From the NCBI GenBank assembly GCA_001657395.1, contig LYSY01000005.1, positions 1-64,000 of the forward strand: 64,000 nt of DNA, written 5' to 3'. The notes under the pieces were generated by a model. The model made no database searches, had not been told where the DNA came from, and was given only the letters and a program-made list of their open reading frames with translations. This DNA comes from Rhodospirillales bacterium BBD 1991-14 (GTDB lineage Bacteria; Pseudomonadota; Alphaproteobacteria; Kiloniellales; Kiloniellaceae). A program made the position numbers and the translations under genes. This document shows positions 17,010 through 26,415 of the stretch, piece after piece (the first letter of the stretch is position 1; each line of letters starts with the position of its first letter).

Positions 17010-18044
17010 ATGACTAAGATCTTCAAGCCGCTCATCGCGGCCTTAGCTTGCGCGTTGGCCTTGCCAGGGGCAGCCGCCGCCGTGAGCCCAACGGTCGAAA
17101 AGATCAAGGAGCGGGGAACACTGCTCTGCAGCGGCCATAACGGCAGCTACTTCGGCTTCGTCGAAGTGAACGACAAGAATGAGTGGAAAGGGCTCGACAT
17201 CGATCTTTGCCGGGCAATGACCACGGCAATCCTCGGGGACCCGACGAAGGCACAGATCATTCCGCTCAGTTGGGCGCAACGCTTCCCCGCCCTCCAGTCC
17301 GGCGACGTGGACATCATCATCAAGGCAACCGGCTGGACCATGGGGCGGGACACGGAACTGGGTCTGCAGTTCAGCCTGCCGTACTTTTTCGGAGGTACAC
17401 AGCTGATGGCCCATGGCGATCTCGGCGTAACCGAAGCCAAGGACCTGGAAGGCGGAACTGTCTGCGTCGAAGCCGGCACGACGATCGAGCGTATCGTCGC
17501 CGACTACATGAAGACAATTGACGTTGAGCACACCATGGTCTCTTACGAGAAGGCGGCCGAGCTGCGTTCCGCCTATCTCGCCAACCGCTGTGACGCCTTT
17601 GCCGGCTGGGGCCCGAACCTGGCGGTGCTGCGGGCGACCGAGATTGAGAACCCTGAGTCCCACGTGATCCTGGACGACCAGTTGTCCAGCGAGCCGATCG
17701 CAGCCGCCATGCGCCAGGGCGACGAAGAGTTCGTTGATGTCACCAACTGGATGCTGGCCGCCCTGCTCCTGGCGGAGGAGCACAATGTGACCCAGGCCAA
17801 TGTCGACGAGATGGCCGCAAACCCGCCAAACCCGACGGTGGCGCGGCTGCTTGGGGCGACACCGGGCATCGGCGAGCGCCTCGGGCTGCGCGAGACCTGG
17901 GCACGCGAGATGATCGCAGCGGTCGGCAACTTTGCCGAGATCTACGATCGGAATCTGGGCGCGAACTCTCCCTACAAACTGGACCGCGGTTTGAACAATC
18001 TATGGAGTCACGGCGGCGTTCTTTACGCCCCCATCCTGGACTGA
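17010..18044 (+). CDS. aapJ: general L-amino acid ABC transporter, periplasmic binding protein (AapJ/BztA-like)
   Basis: A 344-residue periplasmic solute-binding protein (SBP family 3) with a Sec signal peptide ending near AAAA at residue 23. GLDIDLCRAMTTAILGD and ALQSGDVDIIIKATGWTMGRD are typical of the Aap/Bzt group, which binds polar L-amino acids. The protein is of normal length. It has its own promoter and is followed by a strong hairpin, the usual arrangement for making the binding protein in excess over the permeases. The matching ATPase gene is not in this operon but at 34696. Confidence 0.9.
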   Translation: MTKIFKPLIAALACALALPGAAAAVSPTVEKIKERGTLLCSGHNGSYFGFVEVNDKNEWKGLDIDLCRAMTTAILGDPTKAQIIPLSWAQRFPALQSGDVDIIIKATGWTMGRDTELGLQFSLPYFFGGTQLMAHGDLGVTEAKDLEGGTVCVEAGTTIERIVADYMKTIDVEHTMVSYEKAAELRSAYLANRCDAFAGWGPNLAVLRATEIENPESHVILDDQLSSEPIAAAMRQGDEEFVDVTNWMLAALLLAEEHNVTQANVDEMAANPPNPTVARLLGATPGIGERLGLRETWAREMIAAVGNFAEIYDRNLGANSPYKLDRGLNNLWSHGGVLYAPILD

Positions 18045-18054
18045 TGCGCTGTAA

Positions 18055-18095
18055 GCGTCAGGCCACGACAGATCGCGTGGCCTGACGCCCTTCTT
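18055..18095 (+). terminator. hairpin between aapJ and aapQ (attenuating terminator or mRNA stabiliser)
   Basis: GCGTCAGGCCACG and CGTGGCCTGACGC form a perfect 13-bp stem with an 8-nt loop, followed by CCTTCTT. Its place, 11 bp after the binding-protein gene, suggests partial termination or 3'-end protection giving more aapJ mRNA than aapQM mRNA. Confidence 0.75.
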
Positions 18096-18118
18096 GGCTT
18101 CCGGATCCGGAGGGCGCC

Positions 18119-19255
18119 ATGTCGACCGCTGACCTTAAACGGCGCGCGAATACGCGCAAGCTGATCATACAGTCTGTCTTCCTGATCGCTGTCGTGTTTC
18201 TCGTCTGGGGCGCGGTCTCCAGCGCCCAGACCAATCTTGCCAACCTCGGCATCACAAGCGGCTTTGCCTTTCTGGACCGATCCACCGGTTGGGGCTACTC
18301 CTTCTCCCTCATCGAGCGATCGATCGACGACAGCTACCTGCGCACCCTGACGATCGGTTTCATGAACACCCTGTTCTTGGGCGTCGTCTCCATAGTCCTG
18401 GCCACCATCATCGGGTTTGCCGTCGGGACGGCACGGGATGCACGAAACCTTGCCGTCAACAGCGCGGCAACCATCTACGTACAGGTCTTCAGGAACGTAC
18501 CGCTCATCCTGCAGCTCGTGTTCTGGTATGCGGTGCTGATCCATATGCCCGGTCCGCGTCAGTCTTACGCCTTCCTGGATCTCGTATTTCTCTCAAACCG
18601 CGGCATGATGGTACCGGGGCTCAATACCACCCCCGGTCTCGCCGTGGTAATGATGATCGTTGCTCTGCTTGCGGCCGCCGCGAGTTGGCGGCTCACCAAG
18701 TTCACCCCGGGAATGAAGATACTGACCTGGTCTTTGGGGATGGTCGTCTTTTGTGGTGCCGCGACCCTGGCCTTTCTGCCCGAAGGTGAGAGCCTGTTCT
18801 CGCTGCCGGAACTGAAGGGTTTGCGCTTCGTCGGCGGCATTACCGTTTCGATCGAACTGATCGCCATGGTCATCGGCATCGTTCTCTACGGCTCTGCCTA
18901 CATTGCCGAGGTGGTGCGCGGGGGACTTCAGGAGGTTCCCAAGGGGCTGATCGAAGCAGGGCAGGCTGTCGGTCTGAGCCGCGGTGCAATCTGGTCAAGG
19001 ATCAAGATGCCGATGGCCTTGCGGACCATCGTGCCACCGCTCGGCAACCAATGGATCTTTCTGATGAAAGCAACGACCATCGGTGTGGCCATCGGGTTCA
19101 GCGATCTCTTTATGCTGGTCTCCACCTCCATCACCCAGTCCGGTCAGACCTTGGAGCTGATTGGTCTGCTCATGGCTGCTTTCCTTCTGATCAACTTCAC
19201 TCTGGCGCAGTTCATCAACTTCCTGAACGCGCGCCTGCAGCTGAAGGCGCACTGA
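18119..19255 (+). CDS. aapQ: general L-amino acid ABC transporter permease (AapQ-like)
   Basis: A 378-residue inner-membrane permease with a long N-terminal loop between the first helix and the conserved core, typical of AapQ/BztB. The contact loop is EVVRGGLQEVPKGLIEAGQAVGL, and the amino-acid permease motif continues with IVPPLGNQWIFLMKATTIG. The ATG at 18119 has GGAGGGCG upstream. The gene is one base from aapM, so the two permeases are co-translated. It needs an ATPase supplied from outside the operon. Confidence 0.9.
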   Translation: MSTADLKRRANTRKLIIQSVFLIAVVFLVWGAVSSAQTNLANLGITSGFAFLDRSTGWGYSFSLIERSIDDSYLRTLTIGFMNTLFLGVVSIVLATIIGFAVGTARDARNLAVNSAATIYVQVFRNVPLILQLVFWYAVLIHMPGPRQSYAFLDLVFLSNRGMMVPGLNTTPGLAVVMMIVALLAAAASWRLTKFTPGMKILTWSLGMVVFCGAATLAFLPEGESLFSLPELKGLRFVGGITVSIELIAMVIGIVLYGSAYIAEVVRGGLQEVPKGLIEAGQAVGLSRGAIWSRIKMPMALRTIVPPLGNQWIFLMKATTIGVAIGFSDLFMLVSTSITQSGQTLELIGLLMAAFLLINFTLAQFINFLNARLQLKAH

Positions 19256-19256
19256 A

Positions 19257-20339
19257 ATGGCGACGATAGCACTGAGCCAACCAGGCCGCCTGAGCGCTAT
19301 GACCCGCACACTGAAGAAGCGGGCGTTCCCCAACGCCAGTGCGTCGGTCCTGTCGATTGTCGTCTTCGGGCTGCTCGGCTACCTCGCGTGGCTGATGGTC
19401 GATTGGGCCATTGTAAGCGCGGTTTGGACCGCGGAGAACGTCGAGGCCTGCCGCGAGGCGGCGGGAGCCTGCTGGTCGGTCATCGATGCGCGCCACCGTC
19501 TGATCCTCTTCGGCCTCTATCCCTTTGAGCAGCACTGGCGTTCGACACTGGCCTGCCTGGCGATTGTCCTGACCGTTGCGTTGTCCTGCGCGCCGATGCT
19601 TTGGACAGCAAAACGCCTCTCCAGCCTCTGGATCGTGGGGTTCGCCACCTACTATCTGCTGATGGAAGGAAGCCTGCTGGGCCTTGTGCAGGTGACCACC
19701 GATCAGTGGGGCGGCCTGTCTCTCACGCTCTTCCTGTTTTCCTCTGTCGTCCTCATCGGCATGCCGATGGGTCTTGGCCTCGCTCTGGCGCGCCGCTCAT
19801 CGATGCCGGTCATCCGTGCCGGCGCTTCCTTGCTGATCGATTTCATCCGCTCCCTGCCCCTGCTGACGACCCTCTTCACGGCCGCGGTCGTCTTCCCGAT
19901 CTTGCTGCCGGACTGGCTGCAGGGAGACAAGATCTGGCGCGTCATCATCGCCTTCGCTCTTTTCTTTGCCTGCTACCAGGCCGAGGTTCTGCGCGGCGGT
20001 TTCCAGGCCATCCCCAAGGGCCAGTTCGAGGCCGGCAAGGCACTGGGATTGGGGTACTGGACAATCCTCGGCCGGATCGTACTGCCCCAGGTCTTCCGGC
20101 ACGCCCTGCCCGGAACGATCAACATGGTGGTGGTGACTTTCAAGGAAACCGCCATCGTCATCATCATCGGCTTCTTCGATATCCTGGCGTCGGCCAATGC
20201 GGCCTTCGGCACCGGCGAATGGGCGCCCTATTACCTGGAGGTCTACGCCTTCGTGGGCCTGATCTACTGGGCCTTCATCTTCTCGCTCGGCCAATATGGC
20301 GAGTATCTCAAGCGCCGGATGACTGTGGCGAAACACTAG
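19257..20339 (+). CDS. aapM: general L-amino acid ABC transporter permease (AapM-like)
   Basis: A 360-residue permease, partner of AapQ. The contact loop is EVLRGGFQAIPKGQFEAGKALGL and the later segment FRHALPGTINMVVVTFKET is typical of the family. The central extra-cytoplasmic region is shorter than in AapQ, as expected. The ATG at 19257 follows the aapQ stop by one base. It converges with the MBL gene 6 bp away, with no space for a separate terminator. Confidence 0.9.
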   Translation: MATIALSQPGRLSAMTRTLKKRAFPNASASVLSIVVFGLLGYLAWLMVDWAIVSAVWTAENVEACREAAGACWSVIDARHRLILFGLYPFEQHWRSTLACLAIVLTVALSCAPMLWTAKRLSSLWIVGFATYYLLMEGSLLGLVQVTTDQWGGLSLTLFLFSSVVLIGMPMGLGLALARRSSMPVIRAGASLLIDFIRSLPLLTTLFTAAVVFPILLPDWLQGDKIWRVIIAFALFFACYQAEVLRGGFQAIPKGQFEAGKALGLGYWTILGRIVLPQVFRHALPGTINMVVVTFKETAIVIIIGFFDILASANAAFGTGEWAPYYLEVYAFVGLIYWAFIFSLGQYGEYLKRRMTVAKH

Positions 20340-20345
20340 AGCAGA

Positions 20346-21224
20346 TCAGAACTTGTTGATCGGAACCTTCAGCACGACATCGCCGTTGCTGTCCGCGGGC
20401 AGGTGTCCTGCCCGCATGTTCACCTGCAGCGAGGGAATGATCAGCCTCGGCATGCTCAACTGGGCATCGCGGGCCTCCCGCAGGGCGACGAAATCCCCGC
20501 GCGAGATGCCGTTGCCGACATGGATGTTGTGCCGCTTTTGCTCCAGCACCGTCGTCTCCCAGGCGATGTCGCGCCCGCCGGGACCATAGTCGTGACACAT
20601 GAACAGACGCATCTCGTCCGGCAGGGCCAGAACCCGCATGATTGAATCGTAGAGCATCCCCGCATCGCCGCCGGGAAAGTCCGCCCGCGCAGAACCGCCA
20701 TCCGGCATGAACAGCGTATCACCGACGAAAGCGGCGTTCCCCATGACATGGGTCATGCAGGCCGGCGTATGGCCGGGTGTCAGCATTGCAAAGGCCTGCA
20801 TACCGCCAATCCTGTAGGTATCGCCGCCCTTCAGCAGGACGTCGAACTGCGATCCGTCACGTTCAAACTCAGTGCCTTCATTGAACACCTTGGCGAAGGT
20901 TTCCTGCACCACCGTGATCTTTTCACTCACCGCGATCTTCCCGCCCAGCCTGCGCTGAAGGTAGGGCGCAGCGGAGAGGTGATCGGCGTGCATGTGCGTT
21001 TCGATCAGCCACTCGACGGAAAGGCCGTTCTGATCGACGAAAGCGGCAATCTTCTCCGCGCCGTCAAAGGCGATGCGCCCTGCCGCATAGTCGAGGTCCA
21101 GAACGGAATCGATCACCGCGCAAACCCGGCTATCGGGATCCTTCACGACATAGCTGATTGTGTTGGACGCAGGATCGAAGAACGCGACGACCTCCGGCGT
21201 GACGTTCATGTCAGGTAGGTTCAT
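20346..21224 (-). CDS. MBL-fold hydrolase, persulfide dioxygenase (Blh/ETHE1)-like
   Basis: A 292-residue metallo-beta-lactamase-fold protein. The metal motif is THMHADH at residues 76-82 (His77, His79, Asp81, His82), with later ligands in MLTPGHTPACM and GDTLFMPDGGSARADFPGG. The closest group is the Blh-type persulfide dioxygenases, which oxidise glutathione or protein persulfide to sulfite. The nearby rhodanese (26416) and C-S lyase-like gene (21917) support a sulfane-sulfur role. It is the last gene of a three-gene minus operon (C-S lyase, VOC, MBL). Function is inferred from family and context. Confidence 0.8.
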   Translation of the reverse strand: MNLPDMNVTPEVVAFFDPASNTISYVVKDPDSRVCAVIDSVLDLDYAAGRIAFDGAEKIAAFVDQNGLSVEWLIETHMHADHLSAAPYLQRRLGGKIAVSEKITVVQETFAKVFNEGTEFERDGSQFDVLLKGGDTYRIGGMQAFAMLTPGHTPACMTHVMGNAAFVGDTLFMPDGGSARADFPGGDAGMLYDSIMRVLALPDEMRLFMCHDYGPGGRDIAWETTVLEQKRHNIHVGNGISRGDFVALREARDAQLSMPRLIIPSLQVNMRAGHLPADSNGDVVLKVPINKF

Positions 21225-21265
21225 GACGGTCGGCCCTCCCTGCGGACCGGCAGCGCAGCGGGCGC

Positions 21266-21901
21266 TCAGTCCAGCGTTACGGTTCCCTTTGGACTGTTGA
21301 GGACAAAGGCCAGCCCTTGCGGCCCCTCTTCGACCTCCGCCAGGTGATCGATCTGCAGCGCCGCCAGCATACCGCGCAGCCTAGCCGGCTCCGGATGGCT
21401 CAGGACGATCTTGTCGAGGGTGACTCCGAGATCCTGCTGGCCCATGCTCGGATGGGCTCCGGGGGACCATTCGATGAAAGCCGGCAACAATCCGCCCTCC
21501 GGCAGGTGCCCGTCCGCCGGCACCGTCAGGCGCCAGGACCGCTCCCCGCGCTTGAACGGCACCACTTCACCGAGATCAACAGGGCTGGCCGCAACGACGG
21601 CATCCAGATCATCCGTGTTCACCACCCAGCATAAGGCCCTTGGGCGCTCTGCCAGCTTTCTCCGTGTGGCAGGCTCGTCAAGGGTGAACCAGCGGGCCCG
21701 TCCAGGTTCGGGGGCCTCCGGGTCGATGGAGAGGATCTCCAGGAAACTCTCGTTGCCGGCCTGCATCACGCAGTTGTGCGTGCTCATGGCGTCATGCTTT
21801 CCGCCGCGCGGCACTTCGACGCCCAGAGCCTCGGACAGGGCCGCAACCCCATGCTCGAGCGTCTCCGCGCCGATGGCGAAGTGGTCGATCCGGTGTCTCA
21901 T
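21266..21901 (-). CDS. VOC-superfamily protein (glyoxalase-like domain)
   Basis: About 211 residues beginning MRHRIDHFAIGAETLEHGVA, the usual start of a glyoxalase-like (Glyoxalase_3) domain, with paired beta-alpha-beta units and SFLEILSIDPEAPEP in the first half. An ATG five codons upstream (21916) is the alternative start. These proteins are a mixed group of metal-dependent or binding proteins; no reaction can be assigned. It lies between the PLP enzyme (15 bp upstream) and the MBL gene, so it probably takes part in the same sulfur-compound pathway. Confidence 0.75.
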   Translation of the reverse strand: MRHRIDHFAIGAETLEHGVAALSEALGVEVPRGGKHDAMSTHNCVMQAGNESFLEILSIDPEAPEPGRARWFTLDEPATRRKLAERPRALCWVVNTDDLDAVVAASPVDLGEVVPFKRGERSWRLTVPADGHLPEGGLLPAFIEWSPGAHPSMGQQDLGVTLDKIVLSHPEPARLRGMLAALQIDHLAEVEEGPQGLAFVLNSPKGTVTLD

Positions 21902-21916
21902 GCCCGCAGCTCCCAT

Positions 21917-23092
21917 TCACGTGTTCAGATGTGTGAGAGCGGCGGCGATATCATCGATCAGCGACCCGACATCTTCGTTTCCAATGCTGAAACGCACGAG
22001 GCAGCCCTCCTCGGTCCATGGCCTGGCGGTGCGGTTCGGCCGCACCGGCAGGACCAGACTTTCGAAGCCGCCCCAACTGACACCGACGCCGAACATGGTG
22101 AGCGCATCGACGAAGGCGTGCAGCCGAGCCTCCTCACAGGGTTTGAACAGAACGCTGAAGAGCCCCGCCGCGCCGGAAAAGTCGCGCCGCCAGTTCTCGT
22201 GCCCGGGACAGCCCGCAAATGCCGGGTGCAGAACCCTGAGGACCTGGGGCTGCGCCTCCAGCCACTGGGCAACGGCCAAACCGGCGCTGTGGGCGTGCTT
22301 CATCCGCATCTCCAGCGTCCGCAGTCCCCGCAACGCCAGGAACACATCCTGGGAACCGGCCTTATCGCCGAAAGCAAGGGTCATCCTGCGCATCCGGTCA
22401 TAGGTCGCTTCGTTACACACGATGAACCCGATCATGGCGTCGGCATGTCCGCAGATGTACTTCGATCCCGAATGCGCCACGACGTCGACACCCAGACGCA
22501 GCGGTTGGCAGAAGACCGGCGTCGCCCAGGTTCCGTCGATAATGGAAATCGCGCCATGGGCCCGCGCGGCCTGCGTGATCGCGGGGATATCCGGCACCTC
22601 AAAGGTGCCCGATCCCGGCGCCTCGAACACGACGGCGGCGGTATTGGCCCGCATGAGTTCAGAAACACCCTCGCCCATCATGGAATCGAAGTAGCTGACT
22701 TCAACGCCGTAACGGACCAGCACATTGTCGCAGAACCCGCGCGTCGGTTCGTAGACATTGTCCGCCACAAGCACATGACTGCCCGCTTGCGCCGCCGCCA
22801 TGATGGCCAGCGTTACAGCGGTGAGGCCGGCCGATACGGTGATGCACCCGTGCCCGCCGTCGAGCTTGGCCATCATGTCTTCGAGTTCGAAGCTGACCGG
22901 ATTCCCATAACGGCCGTAGTACAGCGTGCGCTGTTTATAGCGCGCGGCGCGGGCGGCCTGGAACTCCGCCAACGTATCGAAGAGCAGGGTTGAACTCTGA
23001 TAGATTGGGAGATTGACCGAGCGGCCGCTGCCCGCCGGACCGCGGCCCAGATGTGCAAGCGCGTTGGCGAGACAATCTTTCCCTGAAGGCAT
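21917..23092 (-). CDS. cystathionine beta-lyase/gamma-family PLP enzyme (C-S lyase-like)
   Basis: A 391-residue Cys/Met-metabolism PLP enzyme, counting from MPSGKDCLAN at 23092. A longer frame to 23203 exists, but its extra 37 residues are unlike the family. YGRYGNPVSFELEDMMAKL, the substrate/PLP segment SAGLTAVTLAIMA and the PLP lysine in VVAHSGSKYICGHAD are visible. The pattern is nearest MetC-type beta-lyases, which cleave C-S bonds of cystathionine, cystine or S-alkylcysteines to pyruvate, ammonia and a thiol or persulfide. It is divergent from the BisC-like gene, and the gap between them carries the shared operator motif. Confidence 0.85.
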   Translation of the reverse strand: MPSGKDCLANALAHLGRGPAGSGRSVNLPIYQSSTLLFDTLAEFQAARAARYKQRTLYYGRYGNPVSFELEDMMAKLDGGHGCITVSAGLTAVTLAIMAAAQAGSHVLVADNVYEPTRGFCDNVLVRYGVEVSYFDSMMGEGVSELMRANTAAVVFEAPGSGTFEVPDIPAITQAARAHGAISIIDGTWATPVFCQPLRLGVDVVAHSGSKYICGHADAMIGFIVCNEATYDRMRRMTLAFGDKAGSQDVFLALRGLRTLEMRMKHAHSAGLAVAQWLEAQPQVLRVLHPAFAGCPGHENWRRDFSGAAGLFSVLFKPCEEARLHAFVDALTMFGVGVSWGGFESLVLPVRPNRTARPWTEEGCLVRFSIGNEDVGSLIDDIAAALTHLNT

Positions 23093-23176
23093 AAGCTGCT
23101 CACTTGTAAGTCTTCGTATTGAGTGATGACAGCCCTTCATCGACGTGTCAATATTCAATACTACCATGCCATATTT

Positions 23177-23191
23177 CAGCACAATTATCGA
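23177..23191. promoter_or_regulatory. shared regulon motif, copy at the lyase/BisC divergent gap
   Basis: CAGCACAATTATCGA, preceded by CATATTT, ends directly at the ATG of the BisC-like gene. It matches CAGAACAACTGTATC (16966) and CAGAACAATTATCTC (26845) in the core CAGMACAAYTRT. The overlap with the translation start is compatible with repression. Confidence 0.55.
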
Positions 23192-25516
23192 ATGGACGAT
23201 CACGACGCGGTTGAGCGCTTGCTCCTGACCTCAAGCCACTGGGGCCCCGGGCTGCTGGACCTGTCGGGCGGACGCCTCGTGTCCGTCCGGCCGCATCCGG
23301 GCGACCTGGAGCCTTCGCGGATCAACGAAAACATCCCGGAAGGGCTCCACGGCAGCGCCCGTGTGCGTCAGCCCGCGGTCCGGCAGAGCTATCTGAGGCA
23401 CGGCCCCCGCGGCAGCACCGCTGAACGGGGTGCGGAGCCCTTTGTCGAGGTTACCTGGGAGACGGCGCTGGACCTGGTCTCACGGGAGTTGAACCGGGTC
23501 CGCAGCCAGCATGGCAACGAGGCGATCTTCGCCGGCTCCTACGGCTGGGCAAGTGCCGGGCGCTTCCACCATGCGCAAAGCCAGTTGAAACGATTCCTCA
23601 ATGCGGCCGGCGGCTTTGTAAGGTCTGAAGGCAACTACAGTTACAATGCGGCACTGGTTCTGATGCCGCATATCCTCGGCAACTTCCGCGACCATGTGAG
23701 ACAGGCGACCCGTTGGTCCACCGTCGCGCGCGAGGGCCGGCTGGTCGTGATGTTCGGCGGTATTCCCTTACGCAATGCCCAGGTTTCGGGCGGGGGCGTC
23801 GGCCGCCATCGCCTGCGCGACGAACTGACGGCCTGCGCAGAGGCGGGAGTCGAGTTCGTCAATCTCAGCCCGCTCCGCAGCGATGCCGCGGATACCTTGA
23901 ACGCGGAGTGGCTGCCGCCGCGGCCAGGCTCCGACACCGCTGTCATGATGGGCCTGGCCCACACCTTGTTGACCGAGGGCCTGTACGATGCGGCTTTCCT
24001 GTCCCGCTACACCGTCGGCTTCGACACGCTCTGCGCTTATCTGCGCGGCGATGTGGACGGTGTGGAAAAGGACGCCCACTGGGCAGCCGAGCAATCCGGG
24101 CTGGCAGCGGAGCGGCTGCAAAGGCTGGCCCGGCAGATGGCATCGGGGCGTACCCTCATCTGTACGGCGGTCGGCCTTCAGCGCGCCGACCACGGCGAAC
24201 AACCGCTCTGGATGACTGTTGCCCTGGCCGCCATGCTGGGTCAGATCGGCCTGGCGGGCGGCGGCTTCGGCATAGGCTACGGCGGGGACGCGAGCATCGG
24301 TACGATGGACCGGCCTTTCGGATGGCCGTCGTTTCCCCAGGGGACCAACCCGGTCGAGGTCTTCGTGCCCGTCGCCATGATCTCGGAGATGCTGCTGCAT
24401 CCCGGCGAGGCTTACGACTATGACGGACGGCGCCTGGTCTTTCCGGACATACGCATGGTCTGGTGGGCCGGCGGCAACCCCTTTCACCACCACCAGGATC
24501 TCAATCGACTTCGACAGGCGTTTCAGCGGCCGGAAACCGTTGTCGTCAACGAAATCTCCTGGACCGCAACGGCACGCCACGCCGACATCGTGTTGCCCGT
24601 TGCCGCGCCCCAGGAACGCACGGACTTCGGCGCCGGCACACAGGACAGCGCCCTGATTCCCATGCCGAAGGCGGTTGACCCTCCCGGCGCGGCCCGCATC
24701 GAGTTCGAGATCTTCGCCGATCTGGAGCGGCGTCTGCTGCACGGCACCCCCTTCAGCCGCGGTATGACCGCGGAGGAGTGGCAACTGGAGATGTGGGCCG
24801 CGATGAAGCAGCGGGCCGCTGCCGAGGACATAGACCTGCCGGAGTGGCATGACTTCCTCACCGGCGACATCATTCATCTTGAAGACCCTGCGCCGGAAAC
24901 CGTCTTCCTTTCAGCGTTCCGCGAAGACCCGGACGCAAATCCACTTGATACGCCCAGCGGGAAGATAGAACTCGCCTCTGAAGCCATTGCTGCCTTCGGT
25001 TATGACGACTGCCCCGGCCATCCGGCCTGGCTGCCGCCGCGGGATTGGGGCACCCGCGCGGCGAACGCGTATCCGCTGCACCTTCTCTCCGGTCAGCCGG
25101 AAACCCGGCTCCACAGCCAGTACGACAACGGTGCGTTCAGTGTGAGCCGCAAGGTCCAGGGCCGCGAGCCGATCCTGATCAGCCCGGCGGATGCCACCGC
25201 GCGCGGCATTGCAGGGGGCGATGTCGTCATGGTGCTGAATGCCCGCGGGCGCTGTCTGGCCGGCGCTGTGGTGACCGAGGACATACGCCAGGGAACCGTC
25301 TTCCTCTGGACTGGAGCGTGGTATGATCCCGACCTGTCCGACCCTCATCATCTCGACCGGCACGGCAACCCCAACGTGCTGACCCACGACCTTCGCACAT
25401 CCCGCCTGTCTCAAGGTCCGGCGGCCCAGTCGTCCTTCGTGGAAGTCAGGAAGCACGAAGGCCCCCTGCCAGAGGTCGAGGCCTTCAGTCCCTGGCTGCT
25501 GAGGATTGAAACATGA
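23192..25516 (+). CDS. molybdopterin oxidoreductase, biotin/methionine sulfoxide reductase (BisC/TorA)-like
   Basis: About 774 residues from MDDHDAV; the upstream frame to 23123 is unlikely because the ATG at 23192 fits the family N-terminus. There is no twin-arginine signal and no N-terminal [4Fe-4S] cysteine motif, as in cytoplasmic BisC. The Mo-ligand serine is Ser121 in YGWASAGRFHHAQSQ. Other family segments are SWTATARHADIVLPVAAPQE and HLLSGQPETRLHSQYDNG. The DMSO-reductase family reduces S-oxides or N-oxides. In this context a cysteine- or methionine-type sulfoxide is the likeliest substrate, but this is not shown by sequence. Confidence 0.88.
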   Translation: MDDHDAVERLLLTSSHWGPGLLDLSGGRLVSVRPHPGDLEPSRINENIPEGLHGSARVRQPAVRQSYLRHGPRGSTAERGAEPFVEVTWETALDLVSRELNRVRSQHGNEAIFAGSYGWASAGRFHHAQSQLKRFLNAAGGFVRSEGNYSYNAALVLMPHILGNFRDHVRQATRWSTVAREGRLVVMFGGIPLRNAQVSGGGVGRHRLRDELTACAEAGVEFVNLSPLRSDAADTLNAEWLPPRPGSDTAVMMGLAHTLLTEGLYDAAFLSRYTVGFDTLCAYLRGDVDGVEKDAHWAAEQSGLAAERLQRLARQMASGRTLICTAVGLQRADHGEQPLWMTVALAAMLGQIGLAGGGFGIGYGGDASIGTMDRPFGWPSFPQGTNPVEVFVPVAMISEMLLHPGEAYDYDGRRLVFPDIRMVWWAGGNPFHHHQDLNRLRQAFQRPETVVVNEISWTATARHADIVLPVAAPQERTDFGAGTQDSALIPMPKAVDPPGAARIEFEIFADLERRLLHGTPFSRGMTAEEWQLEMWAAMKQRAAAEDIDLPEWHDFLTGDIIHLEDPAPETVFLSAFREDPDANPLDTPSGKIELASEAIAAFGYDDCPGHPAWLPPRDWGTRAANAYPLHLLSGQPETRLHSQYDNGAFSVSRKVQGREPILISPADATARGIAGGDVVMVLNARGRCLAGAVVTEDIRQGTVFLWTGAWYDPDLSDPHHLDRHGNPNVLTHDLRTSRLSQGPAAQSSFVEVRKHEGPLPEVEAFSPWLLRIET

Positions 25517-25571
25517 CAGTCGTTGCCCGAGCGGAGCCACTTTGATAGGACACTCCAATGGAAACCTGGGA

Positions 25572-26372
25572 ATGAAGGCCCTGTCATTGAAAGAGAAAGC
25601 CAGCACCCCGAAGGCGGAACGCCCGGTGCGGGTGGATTCGACGCTTTCAAAGGGCCTACAGGTGCTCGAAGCGCTGGCAAAGTCGCGGTCCGGCAAAGGC
25701 GTGACAGAGTTGTCGCGTGAATTGGACCTCACCAAGTCCAACACCTTTCGTCTCCTGCAGACGCTGACCGTGCTGGGCTATGTCCGGAGTACGAAGTCCA
25801 AGTCCTACATTGCGACCCTGAAGACATGGCAGGTCGGCCGTGCCGTGGTGGAGAACCTCAATCTGCGGGAACTGGCCGCGCCGGAAATGCAAATGCTGTC
25901 CAAGGAAACGCGAGAGGCGATCTACCTAGCGGTGCCGGAGAATCTCTCCGTCGTCTACATCGACAAGATCGAAAGCGTCCAACCGATCCGGTCCTGGAAC
26001 CCCATCGGCGGCAGCGCCCCGATTCACTGTGTGGCAACCGGCAAGGCGATCTTGGCGGCAAACTACGATAGTCTGCGCGATCAGATCACGGGCAACCTTA
26101 CGCGATACACCGACCGCTCGATCACCACCAACAAGGCCTTGGATGCAGACGTCGCGGCAACTCTGAAACGCGGCTATGCCATCGACACGGGCGAATACCG
26201 CGACCGGATCTACAGCTTCGGTGCCGCGATCTGCCTGCCTGACGGCGAGGCTATCGCCGCCCTCGGCGTATCCGTCCCGGATGTGAACCTTCCTGACGAC
26301 GGCGAGAAAGTGATCGGTGAACTCGTCAAGTCAGCGGCCCACAACGTGTCTTTACGCCTGGCCAGATCCTGA
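25572..26372 (+). CDS. IclR-family transcriptional regulator
   Basis: About 266 residues from MKALSLKEKA. A TTG at 25506 overlapping the upstream stop would add 22 unrelated residues. The winged helix is at about 25-85 (GLQVLEALAKSRSGKGVTELSRELDLTKSNTFRLLQTL) in two parts; the IclR effector domain follows, with VVYIDKIESVQPIRSW and HCVATGKAILA. It lies directly behind the BisC-like gene and is the only regulator in the 17-35 kb block. I infer that it binds the motif shared by 16966, 23177 and 26845. Confidence 0.9.
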   Translation: MKALSLKEKASTPKAERPVRVDSTLSKGLQVLEALAKSRSGKGVTELSRELDLTKSNTFRLLQTLTVLGYVRSTKSKSYIATLKTWQVGRAVVENLNLRELAAPEMQMLSKETREAIYLAVPENLSVVYIDKIESVQPIRSWNPIGGSAPIHCVATGKAILAANYDSLRDQITGNLTRYTDRSITTNKALDADVAATLKRGYAIDTGEYRDRIYSFGAAICLPDGEAIAALGVSVPDVNLPDDGEKVIGELVKSAAHNVSLRLARS

Positions 26373-26415
26373 GGCCGGGTTCCTGTTCTGAACCGAAACG
26401 GCTTGGCCCGGGCTG

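Noticed and set aside
16419-17013. Open frames of 142 and 167 codons on opposite strands before aapJ
   Set aside because: No recognisable domain, no ribosome binding site, mutual overlap, and the plus-strand frame runs through the aapJ promoter.
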